DNA of 64,000 nucleotides from Pontibacter flavimaris (GCF_001907195.1 NZ_LVWA01000009.1:124001-188000), one strand, 5' to 3'. Positions 1 through 8,318 are shown, counted from the stretch's first letter. The notes: a model not told the origin generated them from the sequence alone. Program-made: numbers and translations.

Positions 1-483
1 GGTGAAGATAGAGCCAAGCAGTGCCGCGCCTATGGCCATGCTGATGCCCAGCACACTATCGAAACTGGTTTCGTGCTGGAAGATGATGTAGAGACCCATG
101 ATCACGAGCAGGGCCAGGAAAATCTCGTGTGGCTTTACCTTGCCCTTGTTGAAGAGCGGCTCCAGAAAGGCTGTCCAGAGGCTGCTGGTGGAGAGGCCCA
201 CCAAACTGATGGACACCGAAGACACCCGCGCCGCCGCAAAGAACAGAATCCAGTGGGCAGCAATGACTACACCTACCAGCATGATCCGGATAACCATGGC
301 GCGCCCTATCCCAAAAGGCGTGCCGTTCCTATACATGATGGCTCCCAGCGCCAGCGCCGTGATGAGGGTGCGCATGGCCACCAGCTCCACGGCAGGTATG
401 GTGATCAGCTTACCAAGTATGGCCGTGAAGCCCCACAGGAAGATAACAAAGTGGAGCTCGATAAAATCTTTGAGACGTGGCAT
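1..483 (-). CDS. EamA/DMT-family membrane transporter, C-terminus cut by window edge
   Basis: The first 161 residues of a polytopic inner-membrane protein are visible; the rest lies beyond the left edge. Reading begins PRLKDFIELHFVVFLWGFTA and continues through several hydrophobic helices, the pattern of the drug/metabolite transporter superfamily (EamA), which exports small metabolites. A second recognisable piece is the helix around GLSTSSLWTAFLEPLF, typical of the end of the first five-helix repeat. The ATG at 483 follows the stop codon of the upstream permease with no gap (TAAATG), so the two genes are translationally linked. Substrate cannot be told from sequence. Family assignment is from my reading of the helices and motifs, not from a search. 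Confidence 0.8.
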   Translation of the reverse strand, partial: MPRLKDFIELHFVIFLWGFTAILGKLITIPAVELVAMRTLITALALGAIMYRNGTPFGIGRAMVIRIMLVGVVIAAHWILFFAAARVSSVSISLVGLSTSSLWTAFLEPLFNKGKVKPHEIFLALLVIMGLYIIFQHETSFDSVLGISMAIGAALLGSIFT

Positions 484-1560
484 TTAGCGCGGAACGTAAC
501 GGTATAATAAAAAGCCGATGCCTGTAAACACGATGGTCGGGATCCAGGCGGCGATCTGCGGCGCAATATCGCCCACCTGCGCCAGGCTTCGGCTCGTGAT
601 CACGAAAATGATGAAGATGAAGGCCAGCAAAAAGCCCAGCGCAATCTGGAAGCCCACGCCACCCCGCGCCTTGCGCGCACTCACGATCACCCCGATCACG
701 GTAAGTATGATGATGGCGAAGGGGTAGCTGAAGCGCTCATACTTTTCGATGAGGTACGTCTCGATGTCGTCGGCGCCACGTGCTATCTTCTCGTTGATGT
801 AGTCGTTCAGCTGCGTCAGCGTCAGGGTCTGCTCCAGCTTGTAGGTGCTCTCAAAGTCCTTGGGCCACATATTTAGGGTGGTATCCAGGTTGCTGCCTTT
901 GTAAATGGTTTCGTTCTCGCCATCAAAGGTGCGCAGCGTGTACTGGTTGATGTGCCACTTCTCTTTCTCGGCGTTCCAGGAGATGCTGCTGGCGCTGAGC
1001 TTCTGGTGCAGGTCAGTGCCCTTTATGGTTTCCATGGCAAAGTTGTAGCCAATGTGGGCCGCGTTGTTGTAACTCTCCATGTACACGTAAGCATCCGGCC
1101 CGATTTTGATGTGGATGTTGCGGCTGTCGTAGGTAAAGGGGCTCTTGATGTACTTCACCTCAAAAGCTACCCGCTCTTTGTTCGCGATGGGGATCACCCA
1201 GCCGATCAGCACGAAGATAGTGGCCCCGATGATCGAGGCACCTATCAGGTAAGGCACCAGCAGGCGCCTGAAACTCACGCCGCTGCTCAGGATGGCCACA
1301 ATCTCGGTATGCGAGGCCAGCTTGGCCGTAACGAAAACCGTGGCGATGAACACCGTGATCGGACTGAGCATGTTGGCGTAAAACGGCACCAGGTTCAGAA
1401 AATAATCGAACAGGATCTCGTGCGCACTTGGGTTCGTCTTGATGAAGTCGTCATTCTTCTCGGTGAATTCAATCACCAGAATAACGGCCACTAAAATCAG
1501 CACCGTAAACACGTAGGCGCTCAGGAACTTCTTTAGTATGTACTTGTCGAGGAGCTTCAA
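484..1560 (-). CDS. lptG: LptG/LptF-type (YjgP/YjgQ) lipopolysaccharide export permease
   Basis: A 358-residue inner-membrane permease of the LPS transport (Lpt) machine, which pulls LPS from the inner membrane and passes it to the periplasmic bridge. It begins MKLLDKYILKKFLSAYVFTV, the conserved opening of YjgP/YjgQ proteins. Three N-terminal membrane helices are followed by a periplasmic beta-rich domain (about residues 120-260) and three C-terminal helices, the standard LptF/G layout and length. It lies downstream of tgt on the same strand across a 90-base repeat-filled spacer, and its stop abuts the next gene. LptF and LptG are hard to tell apart by eye in Bacteroidota, so the symbol is tentative. 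Confidence 0.88.
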   Translation of the reverse strand: MKLLDKYILKKFLSAYVFTVLILVAVILVIEFTEKNDDFIKTNPSAHEILFDYFLNLVPFYANMLSPITVFIATVFVTAKLASHTEIVAILSSGVSFRRLLVPYLIGASIIGATIFVLIGWVIPIANKERVAFEVKYIKSPFTYDSRNIHIKIGPDAYVYMESYNNAAHIGYNFAMETIKGTDLHQKLSASSISWNAEKEKWHINQYTLRTFDGENETIYKGSNLDTTLNMWPKDFESTYKLEQTLTLTQLNDYINEKIARGADDIETYLIEKYERFSYPFAIIILTVIGVIVSARKARGGVGFQIALGFLLAFIFIIFVITSRSLAQVGDIAPQIAAWIPTIVFTGIGFLLYRYVPR

Positions 1561-1562
1561 CT

Positions 1563-1653
1563 TAAGTTAGAAAGTTTAAAGTTAGAAAGTTAGAAAGTGG
1601 GAGAATTAGCAAGTATAACTTTTTAACTTTCTAACTCTCTAACTTTCTAACTA
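1563..1653. repeat. Inverted word repeat (TTAGAAAGT / ACTTTCTAA)
   Basis: The left arm (1563-1599) is a tandem of GTTAGAAAGT-like words; the right arm (1617-1653) is a tandem of CTTTCTAACT-like words. The arms are largely reverse complements, so the spacer RNA between tgt and lptG can fold into a long imperfect hairpin. The right arm runs into the tgt stop codon (CTA at 1651-1653). Related words recur near 5.35, 19.5, 24.0 and 25.8 kb. Confidence 0.75.
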
Positions 1654-2781
1654 CAAACGTGTCATCAATTTCTTTACCATCACATCTTTCCAGTCGCGGA
1701 AAGTTCCGTTCAGGATGTGCTGGCGGGCCTGCTTTACCAACCACAGGAAAAACGTGAGGTTGTGCACGCTGGCAATCTGGCCTGCCAGGTACTCAGTGCT
1801 GTGGATGAGGTGGCGCAGGTAGGCCTTGGTGTAAAACGTGCTTACGTAGCCACCCAGCTCCGCGTCTATCGGGCTGAAGTCATCGGCCCACTTCTTGTTC
1901 CGGATGTTGATGATGCCCTGCGTGGTGAACAGCATGCCGTTGCGGGCGTTGCGTGTGGGCAGCACGCAATCGAACATGTCCACGCCCAGGGCAATGTTCT
2001 CCAGGATGTTGGCTGGCGTGCCCACACCCATCAGGTAACGCGGCTTGTCTTTTGGCAGTATGTCACACACCACCTCGGTCATTTCATACATCATCTCGGC
2101 CGGCTCGCCTACCGATAAACCGCCAATGGCATTTCCCTCACGGCCGAAGCTAGCGATGGTCTCGGCCGACTGCACACGCAGGTCTTTGTAGGTGCTGCCC
2201 TGCACGATCGGGAAGAGCGTTTGGTTGTAGCCATACTTGGGCTCGGTGCTGTCGAAGCGGTCTACGCAGCGCTGCAGCCAGCGGTGCGTGCGCTCCATCG
2301 AGTGCTTGGCGTACGTATAATCGCAAGGGTAGGGGGTGCACTCGTCGAAGGCCATGATGATGTCGGCGCCGATGGTGCGCTGTGTATCCATCACGTTCTC
2401 CGGCGTAAAGTTGAGCGTGGAGCCGTCGATGTGCGACTTGAACTTTACGCCTTCCTCCTTGATCTTGCGCGTACCGGCCAGCGAGAACACCTGGTAGCCG
2501 CCGCTGTCAGTCAGCATGGGGCGGTCCCAGCCGTTGAATTTGTGCAGGCCGCCTGCCTTCTCCAGAATTTCCAGGCCCGGGCGCAAGTATAAATGGTAGG
2601 TGTTGCCAAGTATGATCTCGGCCTTGATATCTTCCTTTAGCTCGCGCTGGTGCACCGCCTTTACCGTGCCGGCTGTGCCCACCGGCATAAAGATAGGCGT
2701 TTCGATGGCGCCATGGTCGGTTTGCACCACCCCGGCGCGGGCTTTGGACTGTGGGTCTGTTGCTACTAAATTAAACTGCAT
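1651..2781 (-). CDS. tgt: queuine tRNA-ribosyltransferase (TGT)
   Basis: A 376-residue enzyme that swaps guanine 34 of GUN-anticodon tRNAs for the queuosine precursor preQ1. Diagnostic stretches are the LTDSGGYQVFSL segment near residue 90, IIMAFDECTPYP, GGLSVGEP, YLMGVGTP and FDCVLPTRNARNG, which carries the nucleophilic aspartate. The AYLRHL segment near residue 320 is present, but the cysteines that usually bind zinc just before it (C-x-C-x2-C) are replaced: the segment reads DAELGGYVSTFYTKAYLRHL. The length is normal and the frame is open, so the enzyme is probably functional without the usual zinc site. It heads a tgt-lptG-EamA gene run on the minus strand. Confidence 0.96.
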   Translation of the reverse strand: MQFNLVATDPQSKARAGVVQTDHGAIETPIFMPVGTAGTVKAVHQRELKEDIKAEIILGNTYHLYLRPGLEILEKAGGLHKFNGWDRPMLTDSGGYQVFSLAGTRKIKEEGVKFKSHIDGSTLNFTPENVMDTQRTIGADIIMAFDECTPYPCDYTYAKHSMERTHRWLQRCVDRFDSTEPKYGYNQTLFPIVQGSTYKDLRVQSAETIASFGREGNAIGGLSVGEPAEMMYEMTEVVCDILPKDKPRYLMGVGTPANILENIALGVDMFDCVLPTRNARNGMLFTTQGIINIRNKKWADDFSPIDAELGGYVSTFYTKAYLRHLIHSTEYLAGQIASVHNLTFFLWLVKQARQHILNGTFRDWKDVMVKKLMTRL

Positions 2782-3136
2782 GGTTGTATGGTTGCCGGCG
2801 CATCATCTTACAAAAACAACACCAAAAGCCGGATTTGCCGCAAGGGCTTCTATTCCTTTAAGTTCCGTCAAAAATTAATCAACCGGCAAAGATACGAACT
2901 GCGCCAGCACAAACCATGCATTAGTGCCTGCGTAAGGCTAAAAATCATACTTGGCAGTGCAATTTATACCTTGATAAAATCAGCAGGCCCTATTTATTGA
3001 AAAAACCGGATATTATCGCGCCTTAATAGCCGCACTTGCTTCGTAAATGGTTATACTTTGCCTATTTTTGAAAAGGGAAACCCCAGGCAGCCCGGCTGCA
3101 CAACTATTTTGCATTCCAAAAAATCAGTAATCTAAT
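2782..3136. other. Intergenic region between divergent tgt and glycosyltransferase
   Basis: No gene is visible in these 355 bases. The stretch is AT-rich and contains a minus-strand TATCTTTG at 2887-2894, a candidate -7 box for tgt, but the possible -33 CAAA is only 15 bases away. It also has a plus-strand TATTTTTG at 3063-3070, a candidate -7 box for the glycosyltransferase. Two copies of the AAGTATA-type word occur (near 2947 and 3051). Confidence 0.5.
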
Positions 3137-4240
3137 TTGGTGACACTTATACTTCTGGGTGTGCTGGCTGTTTGCGTGCTGGTGCAGTTATACTTTGCCT
3201 TTTTCAGGTTTATGCCCCTTACCCGGCACCAGGACCCGGAGCCCGATGCGCGGCGGCCGGTATCGGTGGTGGTGGCCGCGCACAACGAGCTGGAGAACCT
3301 GATGGTGCTGCTGCCCGCGCTGCTGGACCAGAACTACCCCGAGTTTGAGGTGCTGCTGGTAAACGACCGCTCCGACGACGACACCGAGTTTTATACGTAT
3401 GAGCTGGAGCGCCTCTACCCGAACTTCCGGGTGGTGACCGTTAAAAAGACGCCGGAGTACCTGAACTCGAAGAAGTATGCGCTGGCGCTGGGCATACGCG
3501 CCGCCAGGTATGAGCACCTGCTCTTCACCGACGCCGACTGCCGCCCCTGCAGCCCAAACTGGATAAGAAAAATGCAGGCAGGCTACGATAAGGGGGCAGA
3601 TGTGGTACTTGGCTATTCTCCGTATGTACAATTAAAAGGATTTTTGAATCAGCTCATCCGCTATGAAACCTTACTGACCGGAATCCAGTATTTGTCTCAA
3701 GCAAACGCTGGTCGCGCATATATGGGCGTTGGCCGAAACTTATCTTATACGAAGTCTTGTTTCTTTAAAAACAAGGGGTTTGCATCTCATATCAAGTTAA
3801 CGGGCGGCGACGATGATCTTTTTGTCCGCGATGCCGCCAACAATAGTAAGGTTAGTATTGTTATCGACAAGGAGGCGCAGACTGCCAGCATTCCCAAAAA
3901 GACGTTTCGGGAGTGGGTCGTTCAGAAAAGAAGGCATTTGTCGGTCGGGGGGCGCTATAAAGCAACAGACAGGAGAAGGATAGGGGCTTTTGTAGGATCG
4001 AATATACTTTTTTACATACTTTTCTTGGTTCTTCTTGTTCTAAATAGCCATTTAGCTATCTTGGGAGCGCTGGTAGGCGTTCGTTACCTCGCGGTATTTC
4101 CCGTTTACTTGGCGGCGTCCCGAAGACTCGACGATAGAATATCCTTGTTGCTGATGCCTGTGCTGGACCTGGTTTACTTTGTAAACTACCTGTTCCTTGG
4201 GATATCTGTTGTACTGTATAAACAATTCAGATGGAAGTAA
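3137..4240 (+). CDS. family 2 glycosyltransferase, membrane-anchored
   Basis: A 367-residue protein with an N-terminal membrane helix (residues 1-22), a GT-A domain opening VSVVVAAHNELENL, an aspartate pair in VLLVNDRSDDD, a DxD-like metal/sugar-nucleotide site in LLFTDADCRP, and two or three C-terminal helices. This is the layout of processive-type GT2 enzymes that add sugars to lipid or polysaccharide at the membrane. Start is TTG at 3137 or the adjacent GTG at 3140. Base composition changes sharply within the gene: the first ~460 bases are very GC-rich, the remainder is much more AT-rich with different codon choice. The stop overlaps the start of the sigma factor by 10 bases. Acceptor and donor are unknown. 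Confidence 0.85.
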   Translation: MVTLILLGVLAVCVLVQLYFAFFRFMPLTRHQDPEPDARRPVSVVVAAHNELENLMVLLPALLDQNYPEFEVLLVNDRSDDDTEFYTYELERLYPNFRVVTVKKTPEYLNSKKYALALGIRAARYEHLLFTDADCRPCSPNWIRKMQAGYDKGADVVLGYSPYVQLKGFLNQLIRYETLLTGIQYLSQANAGRAYMGVGRNLSYTKSCFFKNKGFASHIKLTGGDDDLFVRDAANNSKVSIVIDKEAQTASIPKKTFREWVVQKRRHLSVGGRYKATDRRRIGAFVGSNILFYILFLVLLVLNSHLAILGALVGVRYLAVFPVYLAASRRLDDRISLLLMPVLDLVYFVNYLFLGISVVLYKQFRWK

Positions 4241-4839
4241 ACAAACAATTCTCTGCGAAAGCAAAGCACGATTTTAAGCTAATACAGGCGGCAGTAGAAG
4301 AGAAGGATGAGAAGGCTTACGCCGAGCTCATGAGCATCTACAAGAAGCCGGTATACCACGTGGTGCTGAAGATGGTGCGCAACGCCGACGATGCGGAGGA
4401 CCTGACGATAGAGGCTTTTGCCAAGGCCTTCAAGAACCTGCATAAGTTCAACCCGGAGTATGCCTTCAGTACCTGGCTGTTCCGCATTGCCACCAACAAC
4501 TGCATCGACTTCATCCGCAAGAACAGGATCAAGACCATGTCGATCGACTCGGCCATTAAGATCGACAACGGCGACGAGATCACGATCGACTTTAAGGACA
4601 AGAACCTGAACCCGCAGGAGGAGGCTATCAAGAACCAGAAGATCGAGATCATGCAGTACGTGGTGGCCAAGCTGCCCGAGAAGTACCAGCGCCTGGTTAC
4701 GCTGCGCTACTTTAACGAGCTGAGCTACGAGGAGATCGCCACCGAGCTGAACGCCCCGCTGGGCACCGTAAAGGCACAGCTGCACCGCGCCCGCGAGCTA
4801 CTCTACGACATGGTGAAGAACAAGAAGCACCTGATTTAA
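4231..4839 (+). CDS. RNA polymerase ECF-type sigma-70 factor
   Basis: A 202-residue sigma factor. Region 2 covers about residues 20-95, with DDAEDLTIEAFAKAFKNL and the core-binding/-10 recognition segment FSTWLFRIATNNCIDFIRK. Region 4 spans about 145-195, with LPEKYQRLVTLRYFNELSYE and the helix-turn-helix ending GTVKAQLHRARELL. No region 1 or 3 is present, so it belongs to the ECF class, which usually responds to envelope or stress signals. Its ATG lies inside the last codons of the glycosyltransferase (10-base overlap), suggesting coupled expression. No anti-sigma factor gene is adjacent; the following gene is a short membrane protein of unknown role. Confidence 0.93.
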   Translation: MEVNKQFSAKAKHDFKLIQAAVEEKDEKAYAELMSIYKKPVYHVVLKMVRNADDAEDLTIEAFAKAFKNLHKFNPEYAFSTWLFRIATNNCIDFIRKNRIKTMSIDSAIKIDNGDEITIDFKDKNLNPQEEAIKNQKIEIMQYVVAKLPEKYQRLVTLRYFNELSYEEIATELNAPLGTVKAQLHRARELLYDMVKNKKHLI

Positions 4840-4926
4840 TTGCTGAATTGCTGCTCGTTAAAGTGTTGTTTGCGGCATTGCTGATTTGCAAGCCTGCAAC
4901 CCAACGATCAGCAACTGACAACAAAC
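4838..4926. repeat. Word repeat (TTGCTGA / TCAGCAA) after the sigma factor gene
   Basis: Tandem words ATTGCTGAATTGCTG (4839-4853) and CATTGCTGATTTGC (near 4876) are followed by the inverse ATCAGCAACTGACAAC (near 4907-4923). The pattern is the same tandem-plus-inverted design seen at other gene ends here, with a locus-specific word. A hairpin in the mRNA is possible; no T-tract follows. Confidence 0.5.
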
Positions 4927-5058
4927 ATTCTTTAGATTAAGGTTAATACATTGATTGATTACGTTAGAAGCCCCCGTTGCCCGTAAGCAGCAGGGGTTTC
5001 ATACTTATATGGATATCCCGGACTTATTTTATACTTTTGCAACTGATACGATACACAC

Positions 5059-5283
5059 ATGATGAATGCAACTTTAGGAAACAGACTATTGGCAAAGGCA
5101 GGCAAACTATACCTGTACCTGCGCTTGCGTGCACCCGGGAAGATTAGGCGTGAGCTGAGCGTAAAGTATGAGGGGCAGTACCGTAACGCCGGACTCATGC
5201 TGCTGTTCGACTTCCTGATGGGGCTGGGCGTGGCGGCCTTTGCCTTTGTGGGCACGGCTATTTTATACTTTACCATCGCCTAA
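5059..5283 (+). CDS. small single-pass membrane protein of unknown function
   Basis: A 74-residue protein, basic in its first half (RLLAKAGKLYLYLRLRAPGK) with one clear hydrophobic helix near the C-terminus (LLFDFLMGLGVAAFAFVGTA). No family is recognised. The coding bias (GC-rich third positions) matches that of neighbouring genes and the frame is clean, so it is probably real. It sits alone between the ECF sigma factor and rsmG, so a link to envelope stress is possible but unproven. Confidence 0.6.
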   Translation: MMNATLGNRLLAKAGKLYLYLRLRAPGKIRRELSVKYEGQYRNAGLMLLFDFLMGLGVAAFAFVGTAILYFTIA

Positions 5284-5350
5284 TAAATTTAACGCCCAAC
5301 CCTCTGGTTCTATAACAGAGCAGCTCTACCTACGCGAAGTATACTAGAGA

Positions 5351-5387
5351 TAACTCCCAAACTCTCTAACTCTTAAACTCCCTAACG
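5351..5387. repeat. CTAACTC/CAAACTC word tandem upstream of rsmG
   Basis: Bases 5351-5387 are a run of TAACTCCCAAACTCTCTAAC-type words ending just before the rsmG start. It is the same word family as the tandem blocks near 19.5, 24.06 and 25.83 kb, here as a single arm without an inverted partner. Confidence 0.6.
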
Positions 5388-5393
5388 CAACAT

Positions 5394-6035
5394 ATGCCCC
5401 ATTCTACCGCCATCCGTACCCTGCTTTCCGGTTACTTCCCGGAGCTTACCGAAGACCAGTTGCAGAAGTATGAACACATGGGCGAATTGTACCAGGAGTG
5501 GAACCAGAAGATAAACGTGATTTCCCGCAAGGACATGGACATGCTGGGGGTGCACCACATTCTGCACTCGCTGGGCATTGCCAGGGTGGTTCAGTTTCCC
5601 GGCCATACTTCCGTGATGGACGTAGGCACCGGGGGCGGCCTGCCGGGCCTGCCGCTGGCGGTGATGTTCCCGGAGGTCAGGTTCCACCTGGTGGACTCCA
5701 TCGGCAAGAAGATACACGTGGTGAACGAGATAGCCCGCGAGCTGCACCTGCACAACGTGACGGCCAGCCACACCCGCGCCGAACAGGTGCGCGACAAGTA
5801 TGATTTCATTGTGAGCCGCGCCGTTACCCGCCTCGCCAACTTCTGGCCCTGGGTGATGAACAGCTTCAAGAAAACCGGTCTGGAGAGTGAAGGCCTGTAC
5901 TACCTGAAAGGCGGCGATTTGCAGGAGGAGCTGACCGAGTCCGGCCTTATTACCCGCACCTTCGAGCTGAAGGATTACTTCCAGGAGGAGTTCTTCGAGA
6001 CAAAGAAGGTGGTGTACGTGCCGCTGAAGAAGTAA
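5394..6035 (+). CDS. rsmG: 16S rRNA (guanine527-N7)-methyltransferase RsmG
   Basis: A 213-residue SAM-dependent methyltransferase that methylates G527 in the 530 loop of 16S rRNA; loss gives low-level streptomycin resistance in other bacteria. The N-terminal helical part contains YQEWNQKINVISRKDMDML, typical of the family. The SAM-binding motif is VMDVGTGGGLPGLPLAVMFP at about residues 75-95, followed by the acidic strand end VDSIGKK. FIVSRAVTRL later in the domain is also diagnostic. Length is normal. It is convergent with the YheT-like hydrolase; no strong terminator is visible in the 65 bases between them. Confidence 0.95.
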   Translation: MPHSTAIRTLLSGYFPELTEDQLQKYEHMGELYQEWNQKINVISRKDMDMLGVHHILHSLGIARVVQFPGHTSVMDVGTGGGLPGLPLAVMFPEVRFHLVDSIGKKIHVVNEIARELHLHNVTASHTRAEQVRDKYDFIVSRAVTRLANFWPWVMNSFKKTGLESEGLYYLKGGDLQEELTESGLITRTFELKDYFQEEFFETKKVVYVPLKK

Positions 6036-6100
6036 ACCTCCCCTTGCTTTTCCTGCAGACGGCCGGGCTAAAGCAGCAGTCGCCCATCAGCAATTATCAA

Positions 6101-7054
6101 TTACTTTCCCTCAAGTATAAACCTTAAAGCCCGCTCCTCCGAGTAATAGCGGTTTTTCCGGAAGTCCTCGGCAAAGCCCACGTGGCCGCCCTCCTCGGGC
6201 ACCTCCAGGTAAAAGTATGGGTTTTGCTCCGCTTCCTGCATCGGGAAGCACTCCACCGACAGGAAAGGGTCGTTTTTGGCGTTTACCAGCAGCGTCGGCA
6301 CCTGTATGTCCCTCAGGAACTGCCTGGCGCTGACGCGGGCGTAGTACTCCTCCGCATTCTTAAACCCGTGGATGGGAGCGGTGTAGCGGTCGTCGAACTC
6401 CGGGAAGCTCCAGAGCAGGCTGTAGTCTGTCAGGTCCAGGTCGTTGGGGTACATCTGCCGCTTTTGCTCCAGTTTCTCACCCAGCGTCTTCAGGAAGCGC
6501 TGGGTGTATACTTTGGATATCCGCTGCGCCGATCCCTTCAGGTCTACGGGTGTGGAGAACACGGTGGCGCGCTTTACCTGTTCCGGCACTTGCTCCGGGG
6601 CCTCGCCCAGGTACTTGAGCGTGATGTTGCCACCAGCGCTGAACCCCACTAAGTAAACATTTTTATACTTGCCCGATGCCAGGGCGTGCCGCAGCACGAA
6701 GTCCAGGTCGTCGGAGGCGCCCAGGTGGTAGGAGCGGAGCAGCTTGTTGGGCTCGCCGCTGCAGCTGCGGTAGTTCCAGGCCAGGGCATCCACGCCCTCG
6801 GCGTTAAACGCCTTGACCATGCCCGTGATGTAGGGCCTGTGGGAGTCGCCCTCCAGCCCGTGCGAGAGCACCAGCAGCGCGTCAGATCCCACCCTCGACC
6901 AGTCCACATCGATAAAATCATCGTCAGGCGTTGGCAGGCGCTCGCGCTCGTACTGCACGCCCTCCACCTGCCTGAATAAACTCGGGATGATGGTTTGCAG
7001 ATGCCCGTTAAAAAGGTAAAAGGGCGCCCGGTGCTTCGATAAGAGTAATGGCAT
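6101..7054 (-). CDS. YheT-family alpha/beta hydrolase
   Basis: A 317-residue cytoplasmic alpha/beta hydrolase of the YheT/ABHD1-3 group. The opening PFYLFNGHLQTIIPSLF is characteristic, as is the oxyanion/HGLEG-like stretch LVLSHGLEGDSHRPYITGM. The nucleophile elbow is VGFSAGGN (about residue 140), the acid is in NAKNDPFL and the catalytic histidine in EEGGHVGF near the C-terminus. Substrate is unknown for the bacterial family (ester or thioester is likely). It is monocistronic and converges on rsmG. Confidence 0.92.
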   Translation of the reverse strand: MPLLLSKHRAPFYLFNGHLQTIIPSLFRQVEGVQYERERLPTPDDDFIDVDWSRVGSDALLVLSHGLEGDSHRPYITGMVKAFNAEGVDALAWNYRSCSGEPNKLLRSYHLGASDDLDFVLRHALASGKYKNVYLVGFSAGGNITLKYLGEAPEQVPEQVKRATVFSTPVDLKGSAQRISKVYTQRFLKTLGEKLEQKRQMYPNDLDLTDYSLLWSFPEFDDRYTAPIHGFKNAEEYYARVSARQFLRDIQVPTLLVNAKNDPFLSVECFPMQEAEQNPYFYLEVPEEGGHVGFAEDFRKNRYYSEERALRFILEGK

Positions 7055-7187
7055 AGTGGTAAAGAACTTATACTTGACTACTTGTAAATACGAAAAATCA
7101 GGGAAAAATGTCTACACCTAGCGTGTTATATATCAATATTCTGTTCTTCTCCGTATAAACCCCAAAACTATCATTAACAATACAACT

Positions 7188-7607
7188 ATGGAAATTACAT
7201 CGAAGATTAAAACAATAGGATTTGCGTTTGCCCTGGGTTCGTTTATGTTTGCCTGTAGCCAGGAGACGCAGAACGAAACCAACGCGGAGGTAAACGAGGC
7301 ACAGGCCGAAATGAGCGAAGAGAACATGGAGGCAAGATCCTCTTATGATGACTTTGAGGCCTGGGTGGACACCAACACCGACCGTGCCGAGACGGTAACC
7401 GAGGATGAGTACCGCGAGATGCGCACCGAGTACAAGCGCCGCGAAGCCGAGGTGGAGGCGGAGGCCTCTACCTGGGACGAGGAAACCCGCCAGGCCTGGG
7501 AGAAAACCAAAACCGAGTGGAACGAGTTCGAAAACAAGGTGCAGCAGCGTTTAGGTGATATTGACGACATAGACGTGGATGTGGACGTAAACCGTGACAA
7601 TAACTAA
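7188..7607 (+). CDS. small acidic lipoprotein, function unknown
   Basis: A 139-residue secreted protein with a signal peptide and lipobox (GSFMFAC, cysteine 23), so it should be lipid-anchored. The mature part is strongly acidic, rich in Glu and Ala, and predicted helical from about residue 60 to 120 (EAEVEAEASTWDEETRQAW), ending in an Asp/Val run (DIDDIDVDVDVNRD). No enzymatic motif is visible. It has its own strong terminator at 7641-7676. A role as a periplasmic helical stress-type lipoprotein is only a guess. Confidence 0.8.
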   Translation: MEITSKIKTIGFAFALGSFMFACSQETQNETNAEVNEAQAEMSEENMEARSSYDDFEAWVDTNTDRAETVTEDEYREMRTEYKRREAEVEAEASTWDEETRQAWEKTKTEWNEFENKVQQRLGDIDDIDVDVDVNRDNN

Positions 7608-7640
7608 GCGCAACCTGATTAAAGTATAAAAGAAGTATAG

Positions 7641-7676
7641 AATCCGCTGCGGGAACTTCCCGTAGCGGATTTTTTT
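7641..7676 (+). terminator. Rho-independent terminator
   Basis: Stem AATCCGCTGCGGGA / TCCCGTAGCGGATT (one G-T pair) with a short loop, followed by seven T. It ends the lipoprotein transcript. Confidence 0.9.
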
Positions 7677-7677
7677 A

Positions 7678-7920
7678 TAACCCCAGCCCCATTTTATACT
7701 TCAGGGCAGCACTTTCATCAGCCCTGTCAGGATAGCCGGGAGCGCAGAAAGTATAAAGTATAGGAATCCGGCCCGGCTGCCACCGTTCTTTTGGCGGGAG
7801 CCGGGAAGCCTTAAAAATGCATCAGCAGCGAGGTAGTTTTGGTGCGGATGATAGGTTAAGCCCGCTGTTTGTGTTATATTTGTAACCGAGTACCGCACTG
7901 AAATTTTTTGAGTGGGGTGT
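7678..7920. other. Intergenic stretch before the rpsT promoter
   Basis: I see no gene here. A 65-codon minus-strand frame covers 7701-7898 but has no recognisable protein features. Three AAGTATA/TATACTT words occur within the first 90 bases. Confidence 0.5.
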
Positions 7921-7952
7921 TTTGGAAATTAATACCAAAGGGTTTACCTTTG
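7921..7952 (+). promoter_or_regulatory. rpsT promoter (Bacteroidota sigma-A type)
   Basis: TTTG at 7921-7924, 20-base spacer, then TACCTTTG at 7945-7952: a full match to the -33 TTTG / -7 TAnnTTTG promoter used by the primary sigma factor in this phylum. The rpsT start codon is 49 bases downstream. Confidence 0.8.
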
Positions 7953-8000
7953 CAGACTCATTCAGAAAAGCATCAGACAGAAATAATATATTAGAATAAC

Positions 8001-8258
8001 ATGGCTAACCATAAGTCGGCACTAAAGAGAATCAGAGCGAACAACGCTAAACGTCTTCGTAACAGATACCAGGCGAAAACTACTCGTACTTTCATCAAGA
8101 AGCTGAGAAACACAACTGACAAGGCCGAGGCGCAGGAGCTGTACAAGACAGTTTCTTCCATGCTTGACCGTCTGGCTAAGAAAAACATCATCCACAAAAA
8201 CAAGGCAGCGAACAACAAGTCTAAACTGGCTAAGTTCGTGAACAGCATCGCTGCGTAG
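8001..8258 (+). CDS. rpsT: 30S ribosomal protein S20
   Basis: An 85-residue basic helical protein that binds 16S rRNA early in 30S assembly. The opening ANHKSALKRIRANNAKRLRN is the S20 signature, and the C-terminal KKNIIHKNKAANNKSKLAKF is also typical. Length is normal. It stands alone with its own promoter upstream and a strong terminator downstream, as is common for rpsT. Confidence 0.97.
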   Translation: MANHKSALKRIRANNAKRLRNRYQAKTTRTFIKKLRNTTDKAEAQELYKTVSSMLDRLAKKNIIHKNKAANNKSKLAKFVNSIAA

Positions 8259-8280
8259 TTTCTGACGGAACCATACTTTG

Positions 8281-8318
8281 CAAAAGCCCTGCACTCCCCG
8301 TGCAGGGCTTTTGTGTTT
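8281..8318 (+). terminator. Rho-independent terminator of rpsT
   Basis: A perfect 14-bp stem CAAAAGCCCTGCAC / GTGCAGGGCTTTTG with a five-base loop, followed by a T-rich tail. Confidence 0.93.

Noticed and set aside
4957..5000. Weak hairpin AAGCCCCC / AGGGGTTT as terminator of the sigma factor gene
   Set aside because: Only about seven pairs with a G-T, an 18-base loop and no T-tract.
7701..7898. 65-codon minus-strand ORF between a terminator and the rpsT promoter
   Set aside because: No ribosome-binding or promoter signal and no protein-like pattern; overlaps obvious non-coding words.
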